The position numbers and the translations under genes are program-made. The notes below the pieces were generated by a model that was given only the letters and a program-made list of their open reading frames with translations, was not told the DNA's origin and did not search any database. Positions 11,520-23,400 of a stretch of 64,000 nt of DNA are shown here, piece after piece; the first letter of the stretch is position 1; each line of letters starts with the position of its first letter. The DNA is from Marsupella aquatica (lineage: Eukaryota; Marchantiophyta): contig OZ316892.1 of NCBI GenBank assembly GCA_973895155.1, positions 14,136,001 to 14,200,000 of the forward strand, in the 5' to 3' direction.

Positions 11520-12793
11520 TGGATTCATTAAAGGACACATCTCTACTGACAATTAGCTTACAGGTTACTGGATCCCATAACCTATAACCCTTCACACCTT
11601 TCTGATAACCAAGGAAAATGCACTTCTTTGACTTGGACTCCAGCTTGGATCGAAGCTGGGAAGGTGTAAGCACATAAGCATCACATCCAAAAATCCTCAG
11701 ATGTGAGTAATCTGCTGGACGCCCGTACCTCATTTCAAATGGCGTCTTGAATCCAATAGAACTGGATGGAGAAAAATTTACCAAATAAGCTGTAGTGTTG
11801 ACAGCTTCAACCCAAAACTCATGTGGTAAGCATGATTGACTCAACATACTCCTCGAGCGGTCCAATAGTGTTCGGTTGAGTCTCTCAGAAACACCATTCT
11901 GTTGTGAGATGGCGGGTAATCCCCTACTCCTTACAATACATTCCAAATTCTCCGGAACTGTATTCACCGTCGTTATCTGATCGAAGATATCTCACCTTAT
12001 TACCAGTCTGATTCTTAACTTGGGCTTTTCACTCCTTAAAAGTGGCAAAAACATCAGACTTATTGTGTATAAAGTATATCCACACATACCTTGAGTAATC
12101 GTCTATGAACGTGACATAGTATAACCGTCCAGAATGTGAGGGAGTAGGGGCTGGACCCCACACATCACTATGTACATACTCAAGTACCTCCTTGTTGGTA
12201 TGAGTTCCAACTTTGAAGGGTTTTCTGTGCTGCTTCCCTAGCACACAGTGCTCACAAAATTCCAACTTACAAGATTGCAAATTAGAAAGTAATCCTTTCT
12301 TCTGAAGAATAACCAAACCTTTTTCACTCATGTGGCCCAAACAGAAGTGCCACAGCCGGACCGTCTCCTCATGAGATAAGGTTACATTGGCTTCATCACA
12401 GACTACACTGCCCTCCAAAACGTATAGATTGCAATGTCTCTTTCCCTTCAATACAACTTTAGTACCAGTTGAAACCTGAAGGACATCATTAGCAGAACTC
12501 CACTAATGGCCATTTGCTTCTAAAACTCCAAGTGAAATGAGATTTTTCATCATATTGGGAATATGTCTTACATTCCTCAACATTCTCACAGCACCATCAA
12601 ACATCTAAAATCTTACAGATCCAAGTCCAACAACTTGACATGGGATTCCATTGCCCATCAACACTGACCCGTTAGAAACCGTATAAGAACTGAAACAATC
12701 TCTCCTAAAGCAAATGTGAAAAATACATGCACTATCTAGAATCCAGTCATCACTACCTGGATTTGACACTACGTTGAGAGCATAACCTTGACA
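11520..12793 (-). pseudogene. Copia pol: protease and integrase region, interrupted
   Basis: Continues in the gag frame. The aspartic protease site reads WILDSACIFH (a DSA form of the D-S/T-G motif). The integrase zinc domain shows the HHCC pattern (HFCLGHM...CEHCVLGKQH), and the catalytic core has HSDVWGP, VTFIDDYSRYVW and QQNGVSERLNRTL, giving the D, D and E. In-frame stops lie at 12605-12607, 12503-12505, 12029-12031 and 11924-11926, and there is a frame change just before QQNGVSE near 11900. The C-terminal part (LGYQKGVKGYRLWDP) is intact. Confidence 0.9.
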
Positions 12794-13849
12794 TCACAAT
12801 ATGTCATCATCATCGAGTAAATCTACCTCATGCGAGCTTGATGCCGCGTTAGCAGAGGCAGTAGGGACCTTTACTCGACAATCCCTTTTCATGTGGCCTG
12901 GCTTGCCACAATTCCAACATGCAAGAGGCTTCCTCTCTTGCGATTTCCCTCTAGATTTAGATCTCCCCCGTGATGTAGATCTAAACCTGTTCTGACCATT
13001 CGTGCGTTGCACTGCTCTTCCCCTGTTCACATTGAGCATAGTGCCAGAAGAAGATGTTGTCTGTGATTGACCCAGCTTCTTCTGAGCATCATCAGACAGT
13101 AATGAGCTCACCACCTCATTATACGAAATGGACTTCAGATCTCTATACAAGAGCACTTGTTTCAAGCCCTGATATGACGGCGATAAGGAGCTTAGCAGAA
13201 GTAAGGCCTTATCCTCATCTTCAACTCCTTTTCCTAAGTTTGATAGATCAACCGCTAGACTGTCAAACTCATCCAGGTGATCCTGCATCTTGCTCCCTTC
13301 CTTGAGCCTGAGGCTCATCAAGAGAGACTTCTTGTGCAGCCGGTCTGACGCATCTTCCCGGTAGTACTTCTCTCTTAGAGCCTTGAACAGTGACGCGCAA
13401 TCCGCATAATCATCCAGTTGCTTGATGATGTGCGGCTTGAGATATAGCATCACTGCATTGACAGCAATCACCTGCTCCTGTCTCCACTGCCTCACTGAAA
13501 TCTCCTCCTCTCCATCATACTGCTCTCACGATGAAAGCAGATGAGCTAAGCCCATGGCCCGTAGAACACCCTTCACTTACTTCTCCCAGAGCAAGTAATC
13601 AGTACGACCATCGTACTTCTCCACCTCAAACTTCACTCCTCCAAATCTAGCCATCTCTCTCTTCTTCCCTACTACCGATAGCTCTGGTAGTAACACGGCT
13701 TCCTTCACTGCACGCCGTACCGGTGATCGTACCGGTGTTACAAGTTCCTCCTCAAACGGTAGCAGCTCCTCCTCAGACTCTCCGTGTGACTGTCGCGATC
13801 CTGAAGCTCCACCGATGCCAATTCTTCTAGTATCCTCCGAGTCACTCAT
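12794..13849 (-). pseudogene. Copia gag region, interrupted
   Basis: Starts with the ATG at 13849 (MSDSEDTRRIG). It includes the typical copia gag core (for example YADCASLFKALREKYY and MSLRLKEGSKMQDHLDEF) and one CCHC zinc knuckle, CWNCGKPGHMKRDC, near 12895. Gag coats the element RNA in cytoplasmic particles. The reading frame is intact in phase but interrupted by a TAA at 13577-13579, a TGA at 13526-13528 and a TGA at 12794-12796, so no full product is expected. Confidence 0.88.
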
Positions 13850-14605
13850 ATGAAACAATCATGAAAAAATGTCTTTTTTCGAAACTTCTCACAAAACTCA
13901 AAACTCAACACCACCGCGTAGCCCACGAAGCTAGGAGTCCAATACTTGTTGCCGCCAATTCTCACGAGTAAAGTGAACGATGCCGATGGGAAATGTTTCC
14001 GAATTGCACCGGCACAGTCTACAGCTCCAGCTGAGTAAACAATTTCTACCGCGTCGTCTTCACTCCGCGTCAAGTGCCAATCCCGGGCTCAAAATGACTG
14101 CCTCGCCGTGATCAAACCGTTGATCCGTAGCACTTCGCGTTTCTTCCACCAAGTCGGACGTCATGAAGAGAAACCCGGTTCAGATGAGAACAAGCTTCAT
14201 AGCTTGTGAAAAAACCTGAACACCTCCTTCACTCATCACGTCGCACTCGGTAACAACTTGGCAACAATCCAGCTACCGAAATGACCAGCTCGCTTCAACC
14301 TTCAACTTGAGCTATAATGTGCGACACCTCCCGCACCGCATAGCTCACACCGTTGAAAAATGCGAACTCTGGTCTCTCCCTCGAAATATAGTCGAACAAG
14401 AATAAAACCTGAATGATGCAAACTCCGATTCCTCTACACCACGGATACCGATCAGCGAGTTCTAACCACCGTTAGAAAGCCCTCTCACTAACCTATCCGC
14501 TCAGCCACACACATTCAAGTTTCATGCGACAAAACTCCGAATGTGTCACCGACATTGAACACTGGAAAAACCTATCACAAAAAAACCTCATCACCTCCCA
14601 AGCAT
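13850..14605 (-). other. Copia untranslated leader
   Basis: About 750 bp between the primer-binding site and the gag ATG with no long open frame. It is clearly homologous to the leader at 47251-47900 of the second element (shared runs such as ggcacttgacgcggagtg), so it is a conserved non-coding part of the family, probably carrying packaging or dimerisation signals (inference). Confidence 0.7.
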
Positions 14606-14617
14606 GCTCTGATACCA
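14606..14617 (-). other. Copia primer-binding site (initiator Met-tRNA)
   Basis: On the element strand the sequence is TGGTATCAGAGC, the standard plant copia primer-binding site complementary to the 3' end of initiator methionine tRNA. It starts two bases inside the 5' LTR boundary, which confirms the orientation of the element. Confidence 0.95.
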
Positions 14618-14619
14618 CT

Positions 14620-14964
14620 TGTTGAGCATAGACCACATTCGTAATGGCAAGCCCATGAACCATCCAACGCACAATAGTCGACACAGAGAGATACGTGGGT
14701 TCACCTCCACATGAGGCTACGTCCACGGGAACACATAAGAGCTTTACTGCACTCTAGGCCGACCGGACATACCAAGCATCCATAGCACAAGCTCTCTCTA
14801 TCTCTCAACTAGCTCCGTAACAATGAGCCTAAGTTCCACCAGGGTCTGGCATCAGCCCTGGCTATATACACAACAGCACTACCACTAACATTAGCTAAGT
14901 CCTAACCCGAGTTAGACTAACTGTGGTTAGCTCATGAGTCACAAGACTAGAGCAATATCTAACA
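14620..14964 (-). repeat. Copia 5' LTR, complete (345 bp)
   Basis: Read on the minus strand it starts TGTTAGATATTGCTC at 14964 and ends GCTCAACA at 14620, giving the usual TG...CA ends. A TATA-like tatatag lies inside it (gtatatagccagg on the element strand). It is the same family as the plus-strand LTR at 46893-47236, but with different diagnostic bases near its start (ccacagttagtc here, ctacagttaggc there). Confidence 0.92.
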
Positions 14965-15688
14965 TTTAGTGCTCTAAGGCTTTGTAGTTATGTTTTCATC
15001 CATGCTTACTTATTGTCCCAAGTTTTGTTTGTTCTACTATACTATTTCATTTTCTTTGTTTGCATGTGCCTCCTTCTTTCTCCCAATTGCACTGCTAAAT
15101 CCTTGGGATTTGTGAGGCAAACACCATCCTGGTTTCCGCATTTGGTTTTTTGAGGTTCTGATTTTTAATATATATATATTTGTTTATTCCTAGTATTATC
15201 ATTGTGTGGGTTCTTTGTGCTACTTGTTTTTTGTGTTAGTTTGGCTTGTGCCTCCTTCCCCTCCTTTGGGTTGGAACTCCTACTGGATGGCAGCATGAGG
15301 GGTTCAATTCCTCTTTGGAGTATTGTTAAATTATGAAAAGTATTTGCAATGTATCCACTAAGTTTTTTTTGCAATGAAATGCCATCCTACATGTTACTCT
15401 TATATCATAGGCAGGGCAAGTAATTAAGGGACACTTGGTCCATGGCCATCCCCCAAAGTTTTAATACGGTGACATAACTCATAACTTTCATTGATGGTGC
15501 TAAGCCCTGACTTTCACATCCTACAAATATATATTCTATTGCAAAAAATATATAAATGGCAAGCCAGGTGATATATGAGACTCAAAATATGACAAATGAA
15601 TATAGTATAACTTACAACTTACATATGTCCTAAATGTCAAATGCACAACAAGGGTGGAAGTTTTCAACCAAAATAAATGTATAAAAAA
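14965..15688. other. Spacer between copia element and DDE gene
   Basis: AT-rich, with short runs such as atatatatat near 15171. No gene recognised. The 3' untranslated part of the minus-strand DDE gene should lie at its right end. Confidence 0.4.
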
Positions 15689-18600
15689 TCAAAAATCATA
15701 GTCTACACCTCTTCCAAATATGATATGACCCACATCTTTCTTCCACCTGATGCTTCTAGGAACAAGGTCACGAACCCTTGATGTACGTTGACGGGTACAA
15801 GTATTACTAGGCTGCCGTGTTCGAACTCGTATCACCTCTCGGCCAATGTTTTCATTCCAGCACATTGCAGCACATGCCATGCGGGCTTCATGAGTCATGG
15901 AAAAGTGAATCCTCTTCATAGCATATTTGTTGATGTTGCCATGAAATGTTTCACTGAAAAAGTTAGCTCGGGCACTAGTGTAGAAGCGAACATTGACTGC
16001 AATAATGTTCTTATGCAACCATTGCTTCAAAGCTCTATGTGTAGCACCCTCTGCAAAATCCACAACAATACATATATTTGACAATATTAGAAATTGCAAA
16101 AGATTAGCTAATAATCCTAACACATTATTCATCTCATAAATACACAAGTTACAACCAAATTTAATAATCAATACACAGTACCTACGGCATAGTATGGCAT
16201 ATAAGTTGCACCTTCCTCACAACACTTGCGAGGAAGAAAGTGTTTGCAAGGTTCATGGTTACCGGCCCAATGATCAGTTGCTGTGATGATCTCCCTAGCC
16301 AACATGGTAGCATCATCATTTCCCCTGATAGTAAGTAGTCATCACAATATAATTTGAGAGTTAGCTTAGTTCAAATAAGTAAATAGTTCATTGTTCATAA
16401 TAATTTCAATGCAATCATGATACTTTAGTTGTCATCCTACCTTTCTTTTGCATTGCAGCAACAATAGTAGAACCAACTCTTCAACTTATCACCAAGTTGT
16501 TTCTCTGTGAGTTCTGGATACTTCAATTGCCTCCTGGTGTGCAATGTGATGTCCTCCTCTGGAAGCTTTCTATGTCTTCCAATGCGGTGCACCAACTCTG
16601 TCTTATTACCTGTATGCCTCAAATTTTGGTTTTTGCACCAATTTGACAACACTTGAACAATGAATGTGCTCAATTCTTGCAAGGATATTGCACCATCAAT
16701 CCCACTGGCAGGTGCTGTTTCTTTCACATTTGCTAGCTCTTTGTTAAACTGCTTCAGAAGATTCTTACATTTGTGCCATAGATCCTTCTGGTTATCAACA
16801 TTGAGCTCACAAAGAATAGCATCAACTGTGTTGTTATCATCGTGAACAACCTCACTAATTGTAACTCCAACATCCTGAAGATGTTGCAAAGCACGACGAA
16901 CACCAATTGCCTCAATAGCGCCTGAATTCCCAGCCTCAACTCGATCAATTGTTACAAGCTCTACTATCTTACTGGTTGCCACGTCTATCACAAGAATAGT
17001 GCCATGATATCCAGAACATGATGAGTCCCAACGACAATCCACATATAAAATAATTGGAGTGGAACCTACAATTATCACAATTCCACAAAATAATATTTAG
17101 AAACCAACATGTATATGCATGCTCTAACAACCTAGTATATATACTAAATTCATCAATCAATCTCGCTAACTAACAAATGCTGCACTATAGAGAAGATCAA
17201 CATACCATCTCTTTCTGCTAGGCTTCGTTGCAACCTTTGTTTCTTATCATTCCAGACTTGCAATACTGCTGCAATCCATCCAATATCTCTTCGGGCTCCA
17301 TTTTGAAATCGAAACCAATGGGTGTTTCTTGGAACATGGATTTGAATGTGACAGAATAGTTCACATATGATGTTGTGTGTTAGACCAGCAGAGAGAGCGG
17401 AGTGGTAAATTAGTCCAGTGATTGCAGGTACACCTATATTCAGCAATAAAACAAGGTTTTATAAACTTTTAAAAAGCAAACACATAATATTAAAAAAATT
17501 CGGTTCAAAAGTAAAACAATAGTATTAATTTGAGCAGATGACATACCTCTATGAAGTTCATTCTCTCCAGTCATGAAAGATTGTGTATGCCCTGTTGGGC
17601 ACTTTAACTTCAATATCCATAACTGATGGTGGGTCACAATGTCCTGAACCGAATACTTACCAACACAACCTTCAACACGGCAATGCACACAAAATTCCTG
17701 GAAAAATTCATGGACCTTGCTTTTTTGCCAAAAAGCATACTCCACTATCTGACTCTCTGGGTCTGACTCGTTTGTATTCTCTTGAGATGATGGCTCGTAC
17801 TCAAAATCCAAACTAGAGTCAACTTCTACTTGCTGCGAAGAAGTAGATGCCTAGAAAAGCACACAATAATTAGTTAACTATGTAAAGATGCAATAAATAG
17901 AAAAGATATAATTATAACTATGAATTGATGCAAATGACATTCAAGGACAACATTGTGAATTTTAAAAATACAATACCTGAGTGTGATTCTCTTCAAATCC
18001 ACAATCCATGAAAACCATATTGTCTAATCCAAATGTAGTTGGATCAGCCACTTCCAGCAAACGAATGGCTCTATCCTCATTTGACATCTGTTAAGAGTTT
18101 AGGATGCAATATTTGTTTCTTAGTTGAAGGCACTAAGGTTTACATAAAATGAATGCATTTTTTATGTAAAGTAAAGTCTCTCATTTGCATGACTTGTCTA
18201 TTTATGGAATAAATGTAACACAAAGCAAATGGATTAAAAACCCTAAAAAAAATTACCTGGGAATTGGATATCATAGAACCAATGTCCACGTGTATGTTGG
18301 AATCCGGAATGTGGTCTGCATCCTCCTCCCCAGACTCGATGTGGTCAAATGCAGTAGTGTTCAAGTCTGAATTATCGTGCTCTTCATTTGAAGGTGATGC
18401 CTCGTTAGGAATGGACTCATCACCATTTGGAATGGATGACAGTGCACCACAAGATGGCTGCAAGAAAAATATAAAAACATGTGTCAACAACAATACCAGA
18501 GACAAAACCTCTACATTTTGGATAACCCCAATTTTTTAAATACAGAACAAAAGATGCTAGAAGAGGTGTACTCAAATGAGAACATAGAAAAACAAGGATT

Positions 18601-18945
18601 AGTGAAAGAAAGTAATCTTGAAAGTAGAATGAAAACAAGTACCTCGGCAATGATCCCAAATGTTCCCAAGTCCTCTTCATTAGCAAGGTGTTCATGATTT
18701 ATCCATCCAAAGTCATTGGGACCCTCAAATGCTGTTAGTTCCTCTTCATCCCATCTACGATGAGCGCTAATAGCAGCAATGATTTGCATGGACATACCAT
18801 CCATCAGCCAAGCCAACACCCTCCCATGGGACATGTTGAGGGCACCCTGTAAGTCATGGTATGTATGTATATGACTTACAGGAATCCTACATGTAATATT
18901 GGCCCCAACTCGATGATAATCAATCCTCTGTGGTTGACGAACCAT
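15689..18945 (-). CDS. DDE transposase-like protein, 758 aa, eight exons, apparently intact
   Basis: Exons (minus): 18945-18643, 18457-18257, 18087-17977, 17850-17547, 17433-17206, 17065-16441, 16324-16182, 16050-15689. All seven introns are GT-AG, all phases match, and the total is 759 codons with the stop. A zinc-binding cluster at residues 259-293 (CVHC, GC, KCPTGH) precedes an RNase H-like core: VDCRWDSSCSGYHG with D392 (or D396), EVVHDDN with D458 or D459, and ANFFSETFHGNI with E672. QKDLWHKCKNLLK and the late CWNEN also fit a widespread eukaryotic transposase-like family I know from fish and invertebrate genomes (motif D-x-R-x-D-S...Y), whose formal name I cannot give. Residues 515-548 resemble a SAP motif. 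The start is the first ATG in exon 1; an upstream exon is possible. It could be an active element or a domesticated gene; no flanking inverted repeats were found. Confidence 0.78.
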
Positions 18946-19620
18946 TTCTCCTACTCTCGCAACCAAAACAATACAACAACAACAAATGAATATAGAAGTC
19001 CTTATATTTGTCTAGTACCATGGTCAAAAAATTGCACTTATGGAAAAAGATGCAAGAGTTTAGTTAGTAGGTTCATACCTTCCCTCGCAACAAATGCAGA
19101 TGCCTTGTATTTGACCCAAGTCAGTGCCTTGCTACATGGCAAGTCCGAAAACATATGCCTTACTAGACGGAAAGTCGCAAAAAAAAAGTGGGTGGTCTGT
19201 CTCACCAAATCTGCCTTTCACCCATGCAAGTGCCCTCATTGTTGGCAGCTTCTAAAATCAAAGCTATGAGACTATGACCTTCTGGGACAAGTCGAGGCTA
19301 CTTCCCTTTCCATGCCCATGTCTCGTTCTCAATTGTGACATCAATGGATTTGTCCAACATATCTTGCCGCTACTGTGTACATTGTGTGTAAATCATCCCA
19401 TCTTGCCCCGACCCTGTACGTTTTGTGTAAACCGAGAAATGCACTATCCGTCTAGCCGGCTCCCGTTTAGTGTAAACCATGTTGACCCTATCGTGTCATT
19501 ATGTGTAAAACGATCATTGCACCTGGGAACTACCTGGCTCATCTTTGACCAGCTCATCTACGACTAACTTGAAGTGCATAGCTCATCTACGACTAACTTG
19601 AAGTGCATGGCCAAAGGAAG
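18946..19620. other. Upstream flank of DDE gene with a small tandem duplication
   Basis: Probable promoter side of the minus-strand DDE gene. From 19370 to 19515 the word gtgtaaa recurs several times in degenerate context. A ~29-bp unit (agctcatctacgactaact...) is repeated in tandem at about 19551 and 19580. No coding sequence recognised. Confidence 0.45.
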
Positions 19621-21960
19621 GAGAAGCATCGCTGATTCACTATACTCACAAACATTGTGGAAATGGTTACAGGATGGATAGAGAAGGTCAGGAAAAGTTA
19701 GGTTCTGTGAAGCAGAATGTTTTCCCCTATCGCAGAGCTCGTCGCAGAGGTAGGATGCTAAGTATCGGTGATATAACTCATGGGGCTATTGTGCTCACGG
19801 ACATCTTGTGGTTTGAGATGAATGTTCAAAATTAATGAAGTACAATGTTGCGGTCCTGCTAAGCTAGTCATATCTTCTGCTCAGCAATGTGCAAACATCA
19901 TTGGTCATCGACAATGAGCAGAGACATAAATCAAGCACAATCTGCCAGTAGAGACTCCAGAGTGTGACAGCTCAACTATGCAATCATAGCTTATAATAGA
20001 GCAATCCATAAAATTGGTCGTTCATACTTAGCAGTTGCGCTTTGCTGGTCTTTTTTTGCCATTTCTCTCAAAGATACGGATGCGCATGCCATTATGACGA
20101 GGATCTGGAACTAAAGATTTGGCAAGGCATGGTGCTATCACCGGTGTTGTATGTGCATGTCTGGCACAAGTTGGCGATGGAAATATTGTGCTATCTCTCT
20201 TCTCGGTCCTTCTATGAAGGCGGCGCTTGTGAGTATTTCTCATCCTTCGTTTAGAGTACAGTTTAGAGCATCATAACGATTTTACAGAAGAAATGCTTTA
20301 TTGCTGTGAGCGTCATTAGTTGTGTCTCTTGGATTTATGCCTTGGATGTATCAAGTATTGATGAAGAATAGGGGATTTCGAGCCGGGATTTCGAGTTGAC
20401 GTCGTTTTCACTTGTCAGGAAAATCAACCACGTACCTCTATGTGCTGTGCATGGTTTGTTCAGAGCGGTGGCCGTTCTCAGTCACAAAGTTAAATTTTCA
20501 GATGAGCTTCGGAAATCTTCTGCAAATTTCCTTGTAACTATTGTTGAGGTACTCTCGCTTTACTTCATGATGCGTTCTGGAATTCTTTTATCCTCTCGGC
20601 AGTAAGCACGAACCACCGTCATGGTCATGTGTTGAGCTTTGAAGTAAGATTGTTCCCAATGTGAACTTCTTCTTGGCAAGAATCTTATTTTTTGTTTCCC
20701 TCCCTCAGTAGTACCAATGGTTGGCTAGAATATGGCGCCACCTCTGGCATATGACCTCTACCTGCAAAGATGATGATGCTCGACCGCAGTGTGCAGGAAG
20801 AGAGTCTTGCTACAAAGGAACTGACGTTGTCTAGGTGCCCACAACGAGGTGGAGATCGATCAGCTGAAAATTTGCATAGTTTCTGTACAGACAGGAGCCT
20901 GGCCATGTGGGGTAATTTGCGTTGATCAATTTATAGGACTTCTGCTAAGGATTAGAGCAGAAGAATGTTTCTTGTCAATCTGCACGAGTTTCAGGGGATT
21001 TTTAGGGGACAGAACTGAATGTCTGAATCCAGCTCAAGGGAGTGGGAATAAAGTGCTTACTGTGCAGCAGGCTTGGAAAGATCTGAAAAGTGGATCCTTA
21101 TACTGTAGGTTCCACATAAATGATGGTCCACAGCTCCTGCACAAGCTGCATTCCCCAGGTGGTGCAGAATTCATAGATTGTGCACGACAGAGGGCTCCAT
21201 ATTAGTGATTTCGGATTGTCTGTTTTCTCAGTTCGGGGACAGGATTGGAGGATCTAGGAAAGAGCTTGTCCTGAACACTCTAAAGCGACCTTGTCTAATT
21301 CTTATGGCTCGCAGTCCCAGCTTCGCACTCCAAGTATTGAAGGTTATTTATGAGTTCTTAAGGACAGGTTACCTACACGTCCCCCATGACCTTTCTCTCT
21401 CTTTGCTAATCCTTACCTGGTTGTTCATTCTCAGATCACGTGTTTCCTCGTCACTGTACATGATGTTCTGTTGAACTTGTTGTTGTTTGTAAACGTGGTA
21501 AGAATATAATAGTCTAAACAGATGAGAACTTCGAGATTAAATATAACCTCGTTGAAGTTGCTGCACGATTTTGGGTCTGTATTATAACGGGTTGTCATTT
21601 TTGCTGGCCAGTCTATTGCTATCTTTGCCATTCTTGAAGGTGAGGGGTATTAATCTTTGTTTCTGCTATACCGATGCCTGCAGATAATGAGCAATGGGAG
21701 ATCACACAGTGTTTTCCACAGAGTGCTGGTAAATCAGAACAGCTCTTGCCTTTCCGTTGCTGCTTTTGCTACTCCTGGACCAAAGTGCATTATCCAGCCA
21801 CTAGACGCGGTGCTCAAGAGATGGTGAACAACCAAAATACACCTATGTTATATGTAGACTATGCAAGGAATTTTGCAAAGGACGTCTGTGCCGGAATTTC
21901 ACCCCATGCTCGCTACGAAATCAACAGTGATTAGTTGCCCGACATCTATTTGAGGCTCAA
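19621..21960 (+). other. Exon-like fragments of an unidentified gene, unresolved
   Basis: Several plus-strand pieces look protein-like: around 20095-20235 (DEDLELKIWQGMVLSPVL, ending SSRSFYEGG before GCTTgtgagt), 20417-20548 (after cttgtcag: NHVPLCAVHGLFRAVAVLSH, ending VTIVE before gtactc), 21058-21205 (VLTVQQAWKDLKSGSLYCRF), 21235-21350 (LKRPCLILMARSPSFALQVL) and 21674-21934 (EQLLPFRCCFCYSWTKVHYP). The helical, leucine-rich character suggests a HEAT/ARM-like protein. I could not join the pieces in phase, so this is either a decayed gene or my exon limits are wrong. No family recognised. Confidence 0.3.
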
Positions 21961-22440
21961 TTTTAGTTGTAAATATTGGCGTAGTCTGCAAAGTCAAAGG
22001 CCGGCAGGATCGATAGTTACCAAACTCCATTGCAGGCTTCATTCTTTGTTGTATATGATTGTTTATGACTTGCTGTGATCTTTCAATCCGTGTCGACGAC
22101 CTCGGTTACATATTGAGATTTCATTGAAGCAAAGTAAATGCAAAGTTTGGATAATCATGGAGAGCTTTAGGCGACACTCCATAGCCGTAGTTCATCCTTC
22201 ATCTTCCGGTTATAGTGCTATTGGCATCAGCCATTGCTCTTGTTCACATAGATGTTACTGTGAATGAAAATGGGAGACTTTGCTTTTCCAAGTGTCTGTA
22301 CATATGGAAGATTGCAGCAGAGCAGGATGACATGATTTTGGTTGCGTTAGGTTTTTCAGAACATGGCCATTATTCATTCAGCCCAGCGCAAGCAGATTTC
22401 CCCATGTCGATTACAACCGCTTTTCAAGCCCAGCACACTC
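21961..22440. other. Intergenic, nothing recognised
   Basis: No convincing gene or repeat; only short open frames of ordinary composition. Confidence 0.35.
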
Positions 22441-22443
22441 ACA

Positions 22444-22547
22444 AACCTCCATGGCTATGGCAGCAGCTCAGCAGCTCAGCACACTAACGAACGTTCGAAC
22501 CTCCATGGCTATGACAGCAGCCCACCACACTAACGAACCATGGCTAA
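22444..22547. repeat. 54-bp tandem duplication
   Basis: aacctccatggctatg...cagcag...cacactaacgaac occurs at 22444 and again at 22498 with small differences (ctatggcagcag against ctatgacagcag). Confidence 0.75.
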
Positions 22548-23110
22548 GCAATAGGTCACGTGAACAAACTCACTGACGGCTAAACCCAACGTGCTTTGTG
22601 GCGGACCACTGACCCAGCTTGTATTGCGGAGCCTGGCTGGGGGCTACGGGCTCTAGCTGGGAGGTTGGAGCTGAGCCTTTGCTGGGCACCTCTGTCGAAA
22701 ATGAGCTGACCGTTACTTGGCGCTAGCTGTATTTATATGGCCAGTGGCGGTTTAAGCCCCCTGTATTCAATGTTGGACTATAACAGAACAGACAGGCCAA
22801 AAAGAAGCCCCTCCAAAATTGTTACAAAAGATTGCGAGCATGTCTACTATTGTGAAACAAAAACATAAACCCTGGGAAGGATTGCGAGACAAGATCTTCA
22901 GTGTGATGGTTAGCCTGTCAAAACTTGTGAAGAATTCAACAAATTTAGACTCTAGTTTGGATGTTGATAATTTGTACCTTAATGTTACCATAATTTTCAA
23001 CTCCCTGGTGGTTCACAGAACTTGTTCATTGATTTTACTAGGCCCTACTACCTATTCTTTGAACATGAATAGCAGAGAGGACAATAAAAATGTCATCAAA
23101 ATGTATTCTC
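22548..23110. other. Intergenic, nothing recognised
   Basis: Contains a short open frame at 22819-23133 (+) and one antisense to it, neither with family character. Confidence 0.35.
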
Positions 23111-23114
23111 TATT

Positions 23115-23400
23115 CATATTTTTTGAAGGTTAATAAAATAATTTTAAAAACCCATCATTTTAATAATTATATATAATATATTATTCTCCTTTATGTGCAC
23201 ATCATTCTTTTTGTATGCACATCCATATGAATTTTTCACATGCACATGATGGCCATATTCTTTGAAGGTTAATAAAGTGATAAACAAACTATCATTTTGA
23301 TAGTCATATACAATATACCATTCTTCTTTATGTGCATATTATTTTTTTGGTATGCACATCCATATGAGTTTTTCATATACACATTATAAACTCATACAAA
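23115..23400. repeat. Degenerate ~140-bp direct repeat, two copies, AT-rich
   Basis: Copy one from about 23119 (tgaaggttaataaaat...) and copy two from about 23263 (tgaaggttaataaagt...) share tgcacatccatatga and atataca/atata runs in the same order. Confidence 0.7.

Larger units (their letters stand above)
9333..14964 (-). mobile_element. Ty1/copia-type LTR retrotransposon, decayed
   Basis: The element runs right to left: 5' LTR (14620-14964), primer-binding site, leader of about 750 bp, gag, protease, integrase, reverse transcriptase and RNase H, a polypurine tract, then a 3' LTR cut down to about 72 bp (9333-9404). The order integrase before reverse transcriptase identifies the copia lineage. 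gag through most of integrase stays in one frame, from the ATG at 13849 to about 11900, but carries seven in-frame stops; further stops and small deletions follow. Because the outer part of the 3' LTR is missing, no target-site duplication can be read on that side. The right flank begins tttag. A shorter relative lies at 46893-48453. Confidence 0.93.
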
